This document shows positions 33,745 to 42,116 of a stretch of DNA of 52,539 bases, in pieces. Positions within the stretch are counted from its first letter, which is position 1. Each line of letters opens with the position of its first letter. The stretch lies in assembly GCA_029004515.1 (NCBI GenBank), contig JAQVYH010000006.1, positions 1 through 52,539 of the forward strand. Direction: 5' to 3'. This DNA comes from Eubacteriales bacterium (GTDB lineage Bacteria; Bacillota; Clostridia; Monoglobales; UMGS1388). Position numbers and translations under genes: made by a program. The notes beneath the pieces were generated by a model, which did no database searches, had not been told where the DNA came from, and saw only the letters and a program-made list of their open reading frames with translations.

Positions 33745-35379
33745 ATGATGTTATATTCAGCACAGCAAGTAAAAGCTATTGCCGACAAAACCGAGTGGCA
33801 TAGAAAGGCAATTGAAAAAGCAAAGGCAGAGTTTGAGATTTTCTCAAAGGAACCTATTCTTACACTTCCATACGATGCCTTTGTAGCCTTTGAAAAAACA
33901 GGCGACAGACCGCCATATGATACAAAATATTTTCCACGCAGAGGCTGGCTTAATAAGAGTGCAATCCTTGCAATGGTTTATGATGACGAGCCAAAATATC
34001 TTGAATATCTCCAGAATATAATCTGGGCAATTTGTGACGAGGCTTCTTGGGCTTCTCCACCACATTTTTGGGATGCAGGAAACCTTGAAAACATCCTTAC
34101 ACATATTGATCTGTTTGCGGCTGAGACAGGCCATGCTCTTAGCGAGATCAACCATATGCTTGGTGACCGCCTTGAACCGTGGGTTAAAACTCGTATTGAT
34201 TTTGAAGTGCGCAGAAGGATTATTGAGCCATTCAAAGAGCGCAAATTTCATTGGGAAACATGTAATCATAACTGGGCTGCCGTATGTGCCGGCTGTGTTG
34301 GTATGGCATATATGTATACTGCTACAAGAGAAGAGTTCGATGAGATTTATCCAAGATTTGAATCTGCTATGGAATCTTTTTTAACAGGCTATGGTGAAGA
34401 TGGATGCTGTCACGAGGGCGCAGGTTATTGGAATTATGGCTTTGGCTATTATGTTTATTACGCAGACCTCTTAAGAAAGTATACAGATGGAGAGATTGAC
34501 CTTTTCCGTAATGAAAAGGTTCACCAGATTGCAAAATTTCAGGAAAGATTTTTCCTTACAGCACATCGTGCTGCTAACTTCTCTGATTGTGGCCCGGGTT
34601 TTGCATTCAATTATGGCAAGACTTCATACTTTAAGAAGGAATATAGCGATATAATCGTCCCTCCTTATGAAAGTATTGGTTCATTGGATAATGATAATTG
34701 CCATCGTTGGGCGAACCCTGTTCGCAGTTTCCTATGGGCAGATGTTAATCTTGAGTTTACATCTAAGTCAGACAAGTTCTGCTATCTTCCTGATGCGCAG
34801 TGGTATATAAAGACTACGGATACATATTCATTAGCTGCAAGAAGCGGCAGAAATGACGAATCTCATAACCATAATGATATCGGCAGCTTTATCTTCCTTT
34901 CAGGGGATGATGCAGTATGCGATGATCCGGGCCCAGGTAAGTATGACAGGGATTATTTCAGTGAAAAGAGATATGAAAATATCAAGGCATCATCAGCCGG
35001 ACACAACCTGCCTATCGTAGATGGTAAATATCAGATTCCCGGTGATGTTTATGGCGAAGTAATAGAGGCTACTGAAGAAAAATTCGTTGTTGAAATCGCA
35101 AGAGCATATGGTAATCCAAAGCTTAAGAGCCTTGTAAGAACTCTTGCCTCTGATAAAACAACAGTTACATTAACAGATAAGTTTGAAACCGAAGGGGATT
35201 GTCCATTGGTTGAAAGATTCGTCACAACGATAGAGCCTGTTATTGAAAAGGGTCTTATCAAGGTTGGTCAAGGCACAATTACAGGTGACTTTGATGGTGC
35301 TACATATACACGAAGTGATGAATTATACCTTATTGACATTCCTGTAAATTGTAATGAATTTACTGTTGTGTTGAAGTAG
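33745..35379 (+). CDS. Heparinase II/III-family protein, paralog 2
   Basis: A 544-residue cytoplasmic protein, collinear with the one at 29932-31602 (both have EWHRK/EFHRN near the N-terminus, CNHNWAAVC/TNNWSAVC, GCCHEGAGYWNYGFGYY and SHNHNDIGSFIF, about 367-384). An open frame extends 384 bp upstream through the HU gene and terminator, but that part is not coding. The true start is ATG 33745 or 33748, behind GGAG. A degradative role on uronic-acid-containing oligosaccharides is inferred from the family. Gene duplication with separate promoters suggests different substrates or induction. Confidence 0.83.
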   Translation: MMLYSAQQVKAIADKTEWHRKAIEKAKAEFEIFSKEPILTLPYDAFVAFEKTGDRPPYDTKYFPRRGWLNKSAILAMVYDDEPKYLEYLQNIIWAICDEASWASPPHFWDAGNLENILTHIDLFAAETGHALSEINHMLGDRLEPWVKTRIDFEVRRRIIEPFKERKFHWETCNHNWAAVCAGCVGMAYMYTATREEFDEIYPRFESAMESFLTGYGEDGCCHEGAGYWNYGFGYYVYYADLLRKYTDGEIDLFRNEKVHQIAKFQERFFLTAHRAANFSDCGPGFAFNYGKTSYFKKEYSDIIVPPYESIGSLDNDNCHRWANPVRSFLWADVNLEFTSKSDKFCYLPDAQWYIKTTDTYSLAARSGRNDESHNHNDIGSFIFLSGDDAVCDDPGPGKYDRDYFSEKRYENIKASSAGHNLPIVDGKYQIPGDVYGEVIEATEEKFVVEIARAYGNPKLKSLVRTLASDKTTVTLTDKFETEGDCPLVERFVTTIEPVIEKGLIKVGQGTITGDFDGATYTRSDELYLIDIPVNCNEFTVVLK

Positions 35380-35613
35380 GCTTATAAAAATGCACAGAGC
35401 GCATAAAGAATAATATTATCTTCTTTAGTTTGTCCAAATTGGATAGTTAAAGTTTTTTCGGAAGTTGAGATAAAAGATTATCTCAACTTCCTTTTTATTT
35501 TATATTCTTTATGCTACAAACGAACTTCACCTCTCGATGTACAATTGTACACCTTCGGGTCGCTTACTATATTCTCTTTAAGTTCGCTTACTCTGCGCTA
35601 TTTTTATACAGCC
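35379..35613. mobile_element. Putative MITE-like element with nested inverted repeats
   Basis: The ends GGCTTATAAAAATGCACAGAG (left) and the complement of GGCTGTATAAAAATAGCGCAGAG (right, 35591-35613) form imperfect terminal inverted repeats of about 21 bp. Nested inside is a 12-bp perfect inverted repeat GCATAAAGAATA / TATTCTTTATGC (35401-35412, 35503-35514) around the terminator. A 14-bp palindrome TGTACAATTGTACA lies at 35538-35551. No second copy is in this window and no target duplication is clear. Confidence 0.45.
35460..35496 (+). terminator. Terminator of the second heparinase-like gene
   Basis: A 13-bp stem GGAAGTTGAGATA / TATCTCAACTTCC followed by TTTTTA, 80 bp past the stop codon. 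Confidence 0.8.
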
Positions 35614-35653
35614 TTTTGCTATCGAGTTAAAGGGTGGGATTGTGCGGAGTTTA

Positions 35654-36625
35654 TTACTGTGCTTTATAATAATCTCCTGTTGCCTCATCCTTGATAACAG
35701 GGGACTTGTTTTTATTAAGGTACTCAACAATGTTATACATATCTATCCATATTTGGTTTATTCCATCCTTTTGGCTTTCGTCGAATATCAATTGAAGCCC
35801 CAGATGAAGGTGTGGTACATTAATGTTATTTGTGTTTTCTTTTGAGCTATATCCGCTTTGACCAAGATATCCTATTACATCACCCGCTTTTACAAAAGAG
35901 CCTTCATACAGGCTTTTATTGTATGGGAAATCCTTTCGAAGATGTGCATAGTAATAATATCTCTTTCCATCAAAGCTTCGTATTCCGATTCTCCACCCAC
36001 CATATTGGTTCCACCCCAGCGCCTCTATATATCCGTCCTCAATGGCAATTATAGGAGCGCCTGTACCTCCCATTAGGTCGTTTCCCAGATGTTTTCTTCT
36101 GTATCCATAATTTCTGCCATTGCCAAAATCGTCATAGTGTGAGAAGTAGTATCCTTGTGCAACGGGAGAGTATACCTTAAGTCCGTATTCGTATTCTCCA
36201 TTTTGCGTTTTGTACTCACCAAGCCATTCTGAAAAAATCGAATTATACATCTCCTGATAGTAGGGAAATAACTTTAAATCTTTCGTTATGTCCTCTAAAT
36301 CTTCGCCCCCCTCGATTTTTGCTTTGAAATCAGAAAGAGTGCTTTTTTTATATGATGAAAAGTTTCCATAGCAGGATGCAGAGGCATATGCCATAAGGTC
36401 TGTGCATTTTATGTGGCAGTCAGTATCGTAAGTATTGATATCTATTTCTATTGCCGATTGCATAACAGAATATGGAAGATTAAAGTCAACCCATTTTATA
36501 TAGTCTTTTTTCTTTGCTGTTTCTGCCATATATGCGGTGCACCTGATGGCAAGTATCATTACAATAACTATGCTTGCTGAATAGATAAAGCTCTTTGCTT
36601 TGTTGATAGAGAATGATATAAACAT
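35654..36625 (-). CDS. Membrane-anchored M23 metallopeptidase
   Basis: A 323-residue protein with an N-terminal signal anchor (about 11-32) and an extracytoplasmic LytM/M23 domain (about 165-300). The zinc ligands are in RRKHLGNDLMG (His..Asp) and VPHLHLGLQ (HxH). This family cleaves peptidoglycan cross-bridges or stem peptides. The region between anchor and catalytic domain (about 40-160) is not recognised. AAGGA lies about 10 nt before the ATG. It stands alone between the second heparinase-like gene (convergent) and HU copy 2. Confidence 0.88.
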   Translation of the reverse strand: MFISFSINKAKSFIYSASIVIVMILAIRCTAYMAETAKKKDYIKWVDFNLPYSVMQSAIEIDINTYDTDCHIKCTDLMAYASASCYGNFSSYKKSTLSDFKAKIEGGEDLEDITKDLKLFPYYQEMYNSIFSEWLGEYKTQNGEYEYGLKVYSPVAQGYYFSHYDDFGNGRNYGYRRKHLGNDLMGGTGAPIIAIEDGYIEALGWNQYGGWRIGIRSFDGKRYYYYAHLRKDFPYNKSLYEGSFVKAGDVIGYLGQSGYSSKENTNNINVPHLHLGLQLIFDESQKDGINQIWIDMYNIVEYLNKNKSPVIKDEATGDYYKAQ

Positions 36626-36679
36626 ATTTTTTTGTCCTTTATTATAATAATTATTTATAGATTATATGATAAAGGCGCA

Positions 36680-36711
36680 AAAAAAAGAAACCTCTCTATA
36701 AAGAAGTTTCT
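36680..36711 (-). terminator. Terminator of HU copy 2
   Basis: On the minus strand, the stem AGAAACTTC / GAGGTTTCT (one G-T pair) is followed by seven T, 25 bp past the HU stop codon. Confidence 0.8.
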
Positions 36712-36735
36712 CATTTTGTAAAAAATTCTGTCAGA

Positions 36736-37008
36736 TTACTTTAAAGCGTCCTTGAATGCTTTACCAGCCTTGAATGAAGGTACTGTTGAAGCAGGAATTT
36801 TTATAGCGGCGCCAGTCTGAGGATTTTTACCTGTTCTAGCAGCTCTCTTTTTAGCTTCAAATGTGCCGAAACCGATAAGAGAAACCTTGTCACCCTTCTT
36901 GAGAGCATCTGTGATGCTGTCAATAAAAGCAGCAACAGCCTTTTCAGCGTCCTTCTTAGTGATATCAGCTGAGTTTGCGATTGTAGCGATTAATTCTGTT
37001 TTGTTCAC
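36736..37008 (-). CDS. hup: DNA-binding protein HU, copy 2
   Basis: A 90-residue HU with GFGTFEAKKRAARTGKNPQTG (about 46-66) and FKAGKAFKDALK. Identity to copy 1 is high in the DNA-binding arm but low in the N-terminal helices (TELIATIANSADITKKD versus [17 protein letters not shown]), so the two may form heterodimers or be used in different growth states. The GTG start follows AAAGGTGGTGA. Confidence 0.95.
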   Translation of the reverse strand: MNKTELIATIANSADITKKDAEKAVAAFIDSITDALKKGDKVSLIGFGTFEAKKRAARTGKNPQTGAAIKIPASTVPSFKAGKAFKDALK

Positions 37009-37041
37009 GAATATTCACCACCTTTCATATCTCTTGTGACA

Positions 37042-37070
37042 ATTGTATCAAAAACATATAATAAAATCAA
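37042..37070 (-). promoter_or_regulatory. Promoter of HU copy 2
   Basis: On the minus strand TTGATT (37070-37065), 17 bp, TACAAT (37047-37042), 34 bp before the GTG start. Confidence 0.75.
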
Positions 37071-37091
37071 GGGTTTTTATGAAATTTTTTA

Positions 37092-38090
37092 TCAATTTTT
37101 GGGAAAAACCCTATAATTAACCGTATCTTTTAAATAAAATAACGATTTAGCGTTAGAAGTTAATAATGATGTACCATTTTTAGTAATGATTATACCGTCA
37201 GTATTGGGTAATTTCTCTAGTAATTTAAGGGTTTTATCGCTCCCCAACATAAAGGCAACAGTTGAGAGTGCGTCCGCTTTTTGTGCACTGTCTGTTATAA
37301 TAGTGGCACTTCTTATATCTGTTTTGGCAGGATATCCAGTTTTAGGGTCAAGTATGTGATGATATCTTACACCACTTTTAGTAAAATATCTTTGATAGTC
37401 ACCTGATGTTGCGATTGAGGAGTCCCTAAGGGTCAAGTATCCTATGTATTCACCTGTGGATTTATCCGGGTCTTGTACACCAATCTTCCATGGCTCGCCA
37501 TTAGTTTTCCCACCGATAAGGCGTATGTTTCCACCAAGATTTATTATACCGCTGGTGCATCCGTCCTCCATAAGTGCCTCTGCCATTTTATCTGCCGCAT
37601 ACCCTTTTGCAATTCCACCAAGGTCAATGCCCATTCCTTTCTTAGTGAGAAATATGCTATCCTGTGTAGTTTTCATTTTATCAATGCCACACAAGTCAAT
37701 AGCAGCCCTTAGCTGTTTGTTGTTTGGCACTTTAGGGTCTATTGTACCGATTCCCCACAGCGCAACCAAGGGGTATATTGTAACATCAAAATTACCTTCG
37801 CTTAAAGCTGTATATTCCATTGAAGATTCAACAAGATTAATAATGCTTTTATCAACCTTAACGGCTTTTACTCCTGAGTGTTGATTAATTTTACTAATAT
37901 CGCTTGTCTCTATATTCACTGACATAAGATTTTCGATATCTTTGGCAAGCCCAATGCTTTTATCAATATCACCTTTATTTGCAATTATCTGAGCGCTTGT
38001 GCCGAAGATAATATCTTGCTTTTCTTTATACTCATTGCATCCGCTTAAAAGAATAGGCAGAATTGCAATTATTAATATCAACTTTTTCAT
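37092..38090 (-). CDS. apbE: FAD:protein FMN transferase (ApbE), lipoprotein
   Basis: A 332-residue extracytoplasmic lipoprotein (lipobox LLSGC, Cys about 18) that covalently attaches FMN to threonines of exported redox proteins (RnfG/NqrC-type or flavin-based extracellular electron transfer). The motifs are SIFLTKKGMGIDLGGIAKGYAADKM (about 145-170), INLGGNIRLIGG (about 183-194), and the C-terminal ATSGDYQRYF...HHILDPKTGYP (about 235-265) and STVAFMLG (Mg/FAD site). The start has AAAGGGG 8 nt upstream. No rnf or other flavoprotein gene is nearby, so its substrate is encoded elsewhere. Confidence 0.92.
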   Translation of the reverse strand: MKKLILIIAILPILLSGCNEYKEKQDIIFGTSAQIIANKGDIDKSIGLAKDIENLMSVNIETSDISKINQHSGVKAVKVDKSIINLVESSMEYTALSEGNFDVTIYPLVALWGIGTIDPKVPNNKQLRAAIDLCGIDKMKTTQDSIFLTKKGMGIDLGGIAKGYAADKMAEALMEDGCTSGIINLGGNIRLIGGKTNGEPWKIGVQDPDKSTGEYIGYLTLRDSSIATSGDYQRYFTKSGVRYHHILDPKTGYPAKTDIRSATIITDSAQKADALSTVAFMLGSDKTLKLLEKLPNTDGIIITKNGTSLLTSNAKSLFYLKDTVNYRVFPKN

Positions 38091-38137
38091 ATAGAATTCC
38101 CCTTTAAGGTGATTATCTATTCATTATATCAAATTAT

Positions 38138-38166
38138 TTGACATATATCAAATATTATTGTAAAAT
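38138..38166 (+). promoter_or_regulatory. Promoter of the homocysteine methyltransferase operon
   Basis: TTGACA (38138-38143), 17 bp, TAAAAT (38161-38166), only 25 bp before the start codon. This excludes a SAM or cobalamin riboswitch in the leader. Confidence 0.75.
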
Positions 38167-38190
38167 TATTGTCGAAGGGAAGTGCAGATT

Positions 38191-39522
38191 ATGACTAAAT
38201 TAATTGATAGCTTAAAAGAAAGAATTCTTATACTAGACGGCGGTTTTGGTACAGCTGTTTTGTCTAAAAATATAGCAGAGCAGGACCTTTTTGTACCGGG
38301 GTATGAGCTTAAAGGGAGCAACGATGTGCTTAATATTACTCGCCCTGAAATTGTGAAAGAGATTCATACAGAGTTCCTGCAAGCACGAGCAGATATAATA
38401 GAAACTAATACTTTTAATTCTAACAGAGTTTCTCTTGCCGATTATAAGATGGAGGGTCTTGTTCGCCAGCTTAATTTGGAGGGCGCAAGACTTGCTCGTG
38501 AGGCGGCAAAAGAGTATGGAGCATATGTTGCAGGATCGGTTGGACCCACGAATAAGTCTGCTTCATTCCCAGTTGATTTTATGGATTCATCAAAACGGGC
38601 AATCACGCCAAATGAGCTGCTTATGACCTATGAAGAACAGATTGATGCATTATTTGACGGTGGGTGTGACATAATTCTTATAGAAACAATATTTGACGGA
38701 CTGAATGCTAAAATTGCTATTGAGGCGGCAAAAAATGTTTTTAAAATCAAAGGTTCAAGCCTTCCAATTATGATATCCACAACAGTTAATGAGGGAGGAA
38801 GACTTCTCTCAGGACAAACTATAGAGGGACTTTTCGCTGCAATTAATCAGCCTGAAGTTATCAGCTTTGGACTTAACTGCTCTTTTGGCTGCGAGAAGAT
38901 GGAAGACTTTCTTCGTGAGATTAATGCTTTTTCAGATAAATTTGTAAGTTTTTATCCTAACGCAGGGCTTCCTGATGAGCAGGGTAATTATAAAGATTCT
39001 CCAAAGTATATGGCTGATGAGATAAGGAAACTTGCACAGGATGGGCTTGTAAATATTGCCGGTGGCTGCTGTGGCACAACTAAGGAGCATATCAAGGCTA
39101 TTGCAGATGCACTTGAGGATACAGCGCCTCGTTCTTTTATAAAAAGTGATGATGTTAAGGCATCAGGAATTTTCTCGGTAGGTCTTAATGATATTAAGAT
39201 TTTTGACACACAGGCGAGTGATGATTATATGGACTCGGTCTGTGACGAGGATTATGACACAGCCTTTGATATGATTGTTGATGAGTTGGAAGATTATGAT
39301 GCTGTATCGTTTATGGTTGATGGTGATGATAGTGAGAAAATCATTCTTACAGCTGGCGCTCGTCCTGATGTATCAGCTAAGGCTTTTGTATTTGTTGGTA
39401 ATGATGCGAAAAAGATTATTTCTTGCAATAGATGCGTTCAGGGCAGGTGCATTGCAAAATACACAGGTACAGATGCCGATGAAGTTGAGTTACTTAAGGA
39501 TAAAGGACTTATTATAGTCTAG
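38191..39522 (+). CDS. Homocysteine S-methyltransferase-domain protein with extra C-terminal domain
   Basis: A 443-residue cytoplasmic protein. Residues about 1-300 match the homocysteine-binding barrel of methionine synthase MetH: LDGGFGTAV, ETNTFNSNR, FGLNCSFG (first zinc Cys) and GGCCGTT (zinc Cys pair). The folate, cobalamin and activation domains of MetH are missing. Instead about 125 acidic residues follow (GIFSVGLNDIKIFDTQ...CNRCVQGRCIAKYTG), with three Cys and no recognised family. It may act with separate corrinoid/folate proteins or use another methyl donor. The start ATG 38191 is 9 nt after GAAGGGA; GTG 38182 is too close. First of a three-gene operon. Confidence 0.85.
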   Translation: MTKLIDSLKERILILDGGFGTAVLSKNIAEQDLFVPGYELKGSNDVLNITRPEIVKEIHTEFLQARADIIETNTFNSNRVSLADYKMEGLVRQLNLEGARLAREAAKEYGAYVAGSVGPTNKSASFPVDFMDSSKRAITPNELLMTYEEQIDALFDGGCDIILIETIFDGLNAKIAIEAAKNVFKIKGSSLPIMISTTVNEGGRLLSGQTIEGLFAAINQPEVISFGLNCSFGCEKMEDFLREINAFSDKFVSFYPNAGLPDEQGNYKDSPKYMADEIRKLAQDGLVNIAGGCCGTTKEHIKAIADALEDTAPRSFIKSDDVKASGIFSVGLNDIKIFDTQASDDYMDSVCDEDYDTAFDMIVDELEDYDAVSFMVDGDDSEKIILTAGARPDVSAKAFVFVGNDAKKIISCNRCVQGRCIAKYTGTDADEVELLKDKGLIIV

Positions 39523-39537
39523 TTTGGAGGAATACAA

Positions 39538-40725
39538 ATGGATAGCAGACAGGTTATATATGATACATTTCTTAAAAAATTCGAAGATTCAAGTAGAAAC
39601 AACGTTGGTGTTGAGCTTGAGTTTCCTATGGTGAACCTCAGTAATGCGCCTGTTGATATGGCTGTTATGAGAGGTTTGATTGACTCTTTTCTTGATGAGG
39701 ATTTTAGCGTGGAGGAGCGAGATGCCGAGGGCAATCCTGTGTTTATAAGTAACGCAGATGGAGATGTTTTGTCCTTTGACAATTCATATAACAACTTTGA
39801 ATTTTCTATGGAAAAGAATGATAATCTTCTTGATATTTCCAAGAGATTCTATGTCCTGCTTGATAGAGCGCAGAGCTTTTTAAAACCATACAATCACAGA
39901 CTAGTGGGGCTTGGAACTAATCCGAATAAGGAGTATATAAACTCCGATCCTGTTTCATTTGACATTTATGTACTTATTAAATCATTTTTGTCGCAGTATC
40001 AGGGCGGGGAGTATCATTCATATATCGATTTTCCTGCATATATGTCCTCGGTGCAAACTCATTTGGATTTGCCTTTGAATAGTTTGCCAAAGGCGTTGAC
40101 CATTTTTGCAAAGTTGGATTTTGTAAGGGCAATTTTATTTAGCAATTCTCCTGCATTTGGTGAGGAAAAAGAAAAGTATCCCGATTGTAAGTGCTTCAGG
40201 GATTATCTGTGGGAGAAGAGCGGGTTCGGATCGCTTTCAAATAATGTGGGTAAGGTTAACAAAACCTTTGATACAGTTGATGATATAATAGATGATATTG
40301 GAAAAAGGTCAATGTTTCATAATAATACCGGACTTATCGAGCCTGTCTCTGTTATGGAGTATTTCAAGGGTAATCCTGCATCTGATATGGAGCATTATTT
40401 ATCCTTTAAAAATATGGAGGTTACTCGCCGTGGTACGCTTGAGGTGCGTAGTGATTGTGCACAGCCGTTTGATAAAGCCTTTTCACCACCTGCATTTAAT
40501 TTGGGTGTCTTGTCCTCACTCGATGAATGTATAGAGATAACTGATAAATTTTTTGCAGAGAATAATATCACCTCTACAAATAGTCAGCTTCGTGACGATG
40601 TGATTTATTATGGCAAGCTTCCAACAGATAAGGATGCGACCTATAAGTTTGTAAATGACATAAAAAACACTGCTCGTAATGCACTTATTAAAAGAGGCAA
40701 GGGAGAAGAAGCACTTCTTGTATAA
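39538..40725 (+). CDS. Glutamate-cysteine ligase-like (GCS2-type) protein
   Basis: A 395-residue protein resembling carboxylate-amine ligases of the GCS2 group. NNVGVELEFPMVN (about 21-33) aligns with the GVExE metal/ATP motif, and RRGTLEVRSDCAQP (about 298-311) with the C-terminal Arg/Glu substrate motif. Such enzymes make gamma-glutamyl amides (gamma-Glu-Cys in glutathione synthesis). No glutathione synthetase is next to it. Operon placement 15 bp after a homocysteine-binding protein makes a thiol amino acid a reasonable second substrate, but this is inference. GGAGG precedes the ATG. Confidence 0.72.
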   Translation: MDSRQVIYDTFLKKFEDSSRNNVGVELEFPMVNLSNAPVDMAVMRGLIDSFLDEDFSVEERDAEGNPVFISNADGDVLSFDNSYNNFEFSMEKNDNLLDISKRFYVLLDRAQSFLKPYNHRLVGLGTNPNKEYINSDPVSFDIYVLIKSFLSQYQGGEYHSYIDFPAYMSSVQTHLDLPLNSLPKALTIFAKLDFVRAILFSNSPAFGEEKEKYPDCKCFRDYLWEKSGFGSLSNNVGKVNKTFDTVDDIIDDIGKRSMFHNNTGLIEPVSVMEYFKGNPASDMEHYLSFKNMEVTRRGTLEVRSDCAQPFDKAFSPPAFNLGVLSSLDECIEITDKFFAENNITSTNSQLRDDVIYYGKLPTDKDATYKFVNDIKNTARNALIKRGKGEEALLV

Positions 40726-40742
40726 CTGAAAGGAAACGGGCT

Positions 40743-42068
40743 ATGAGGATTCCACTACGCATACAAAGGATAATTGAAACAATTGAACAAAATGGATATG
40801 AGGCGTATCTCGTTGGCGGATGTGTTAGAGATATGCTTATGGGCAAAGAGCCAAATGATTACGACATTACAACAAGCGCTCTGCCGAAGCAAATAAAAGA
40901 GATTTTTAATGGTTATACAGTTGTTGAAACAGGTCTTAAACATGGCACAGTTACCCTTGTTATTGACAAAGAAAATATCGAGATAACAACCTATCGTATT
41001 GATGGTGAATATGCAGATAATCGTCGTCCTGAAAGTGTGATATTTACTAAATCACTAGAGGAGGATTTATCCCGCAGAGATTTTACTGTTAACGCTATGG
41101 CATATAATCCTCAAAGGGGAATTATTGACCTCTTTGGTGGTGCTAAGGATATTGAAGATAACATTATACGCTGCGTCGGTGAGCCTGACAGACGCTTTAA
41201 TGAGGATGGACTTCGAATTTTGCGAGGACTTCGTTTTGCATCTAGGCTAGGCTTCTCAATTCATAAGGAAACTGCTGATAGTATAGTAAAAAATAAAGAG
41301 CTGTTAAGAAACATTGCTTCAGAAAGAATATTTGCGGAGCTATCGCAGCTTATATGTGGCAAGGATTGTGCGGCTATAATAAGGGATTATCTGCCTGTTA
41401 TAGGTGTTGTTATCCCCGAACTTTTACCTATGGCGCACTGCCCGCAAAATACAAAATATCATTTTCTTAATGTATTTGAGCATACACTCTTGGCTCTTTG
41501 TGATGTTGACCCTAAACCTGAGCTTCGCCTTGCGGCGCTATTACATGATGTGGCAAAGCCGGTGTGCCGAGTGACGGATAAGAAGGGTATTGACCACTTC
41601 ATGGGTCATCAGGAAAAGGGCGCCCAAATGACAAGGGATATTCTCAATCGTCTTAAAACTGACAACAACACCAAAAATTATGTAGTGTCATTGGTATTAA
41701 TGCATGATGATGATCTTACATGCGACAGATTGCATTTAAGAAAAATGTTATCCTTATATAGCTATGAATTTCTTTGTGACTTACTTATGCTTCAAAGGGC
41801 AGATAGCCTAGCACACGCTCCGCAGTATCGCACATTTGGTAAGAATTACAAACAAGTGAAAGATACGCTTGATAAGGTCTATAAGGAAGAGGGGAGAATC
41901 ACCCTAAAGACATTGAAAATCAATGGCTCTGACCTTATGAGTGTGGGTATAACTGACGGCAAGCAAATTGGTGATATTCTAAATAACCTACTTGAGGCAG
42001 TTATAAATGAAAAGGTTGAAAATGATAAGGTTAAGCTAATCGAATATATTAATAATATTGTTATTTAA
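40743..42068 (+). CDS. cca: CCA tRNA nucleotidyltransferase
   Basis: Adds or repairs the 3' CCA of tRNAs. A 441-residue class II poly(A)-polymerase-type enzyme: LVGGCVRDMLMGKEPNDYDI (about 22-41) with the metal-binding DYD, RRDFTVNAMAYN, and RILRGLRFASRLGF for primer binding. A C-terminal HD domain follows (LLHDVAKP, about 263; HQEKGAQM; LVLMHDD). The tRNA genes in this window already encode CCA, so repair or maturation of other tRNAs is likely. It is 17 bp after the GCS2-like gene. Confidence 0.93.
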   Translation: MRIPLRIQRIIETIEQNGYEAYLVGGCVRDMLMGKEPNDYDITTSALPKQIKEIFNGYTVVETGLKHGTVTLVIDKENIEITTYRIDGEYADNRRPESVIFTKSLEEDLSRRDFTVNAMAYNPQRGIIDLFGGAKDIEDNIIRCVGEPDRRFNEDGLRILRGLRFASRLGFSIHKETADSIVKNKELLRNIASERIFAELSQLICGKDCAAIIRDYLPVIGVVIPELLPMAHCPQNTKYHFLNVFEHTLLALCDVDPKPELRLAALLHDVAKPVCRVTDKKGIDHFMGHQEKGAQMTRDILNRLKTDNNTKNYVVSLVLMHDDDLTCDRLHLRKMLSLYSYEFLCDLLMLQRADSLAHAPQYRTFGKNYKQVKDTLDKVYKEEGRITLKTLKINGSDLMSVGITDGKQIGDILNNLLEAVINEKVENDKVKLIEYINNIVI

Positions 42069-42116
42069 AAAAGAGTATGTAGCATAAAAAATATTTTATG
42101 CTACATACTCTTTTTT
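42067..42116. terminator. Bidirectional terminator between cca and the ECF operon
   Basis: A near-perfect long hairpin, AAAAAAGAGTATGTAGCATA and its complement around a short AT loop, with T-runs at the end on both strands. It lies between convergent stop codons. Confidence 0.95.

Noticed and set aside
38091..38190. SAM or cobalamin riboswitch upstream of the homocysteine methyltransferase-like gene
   Set aside because: The promoter leaves a leader of only about 20 nt.
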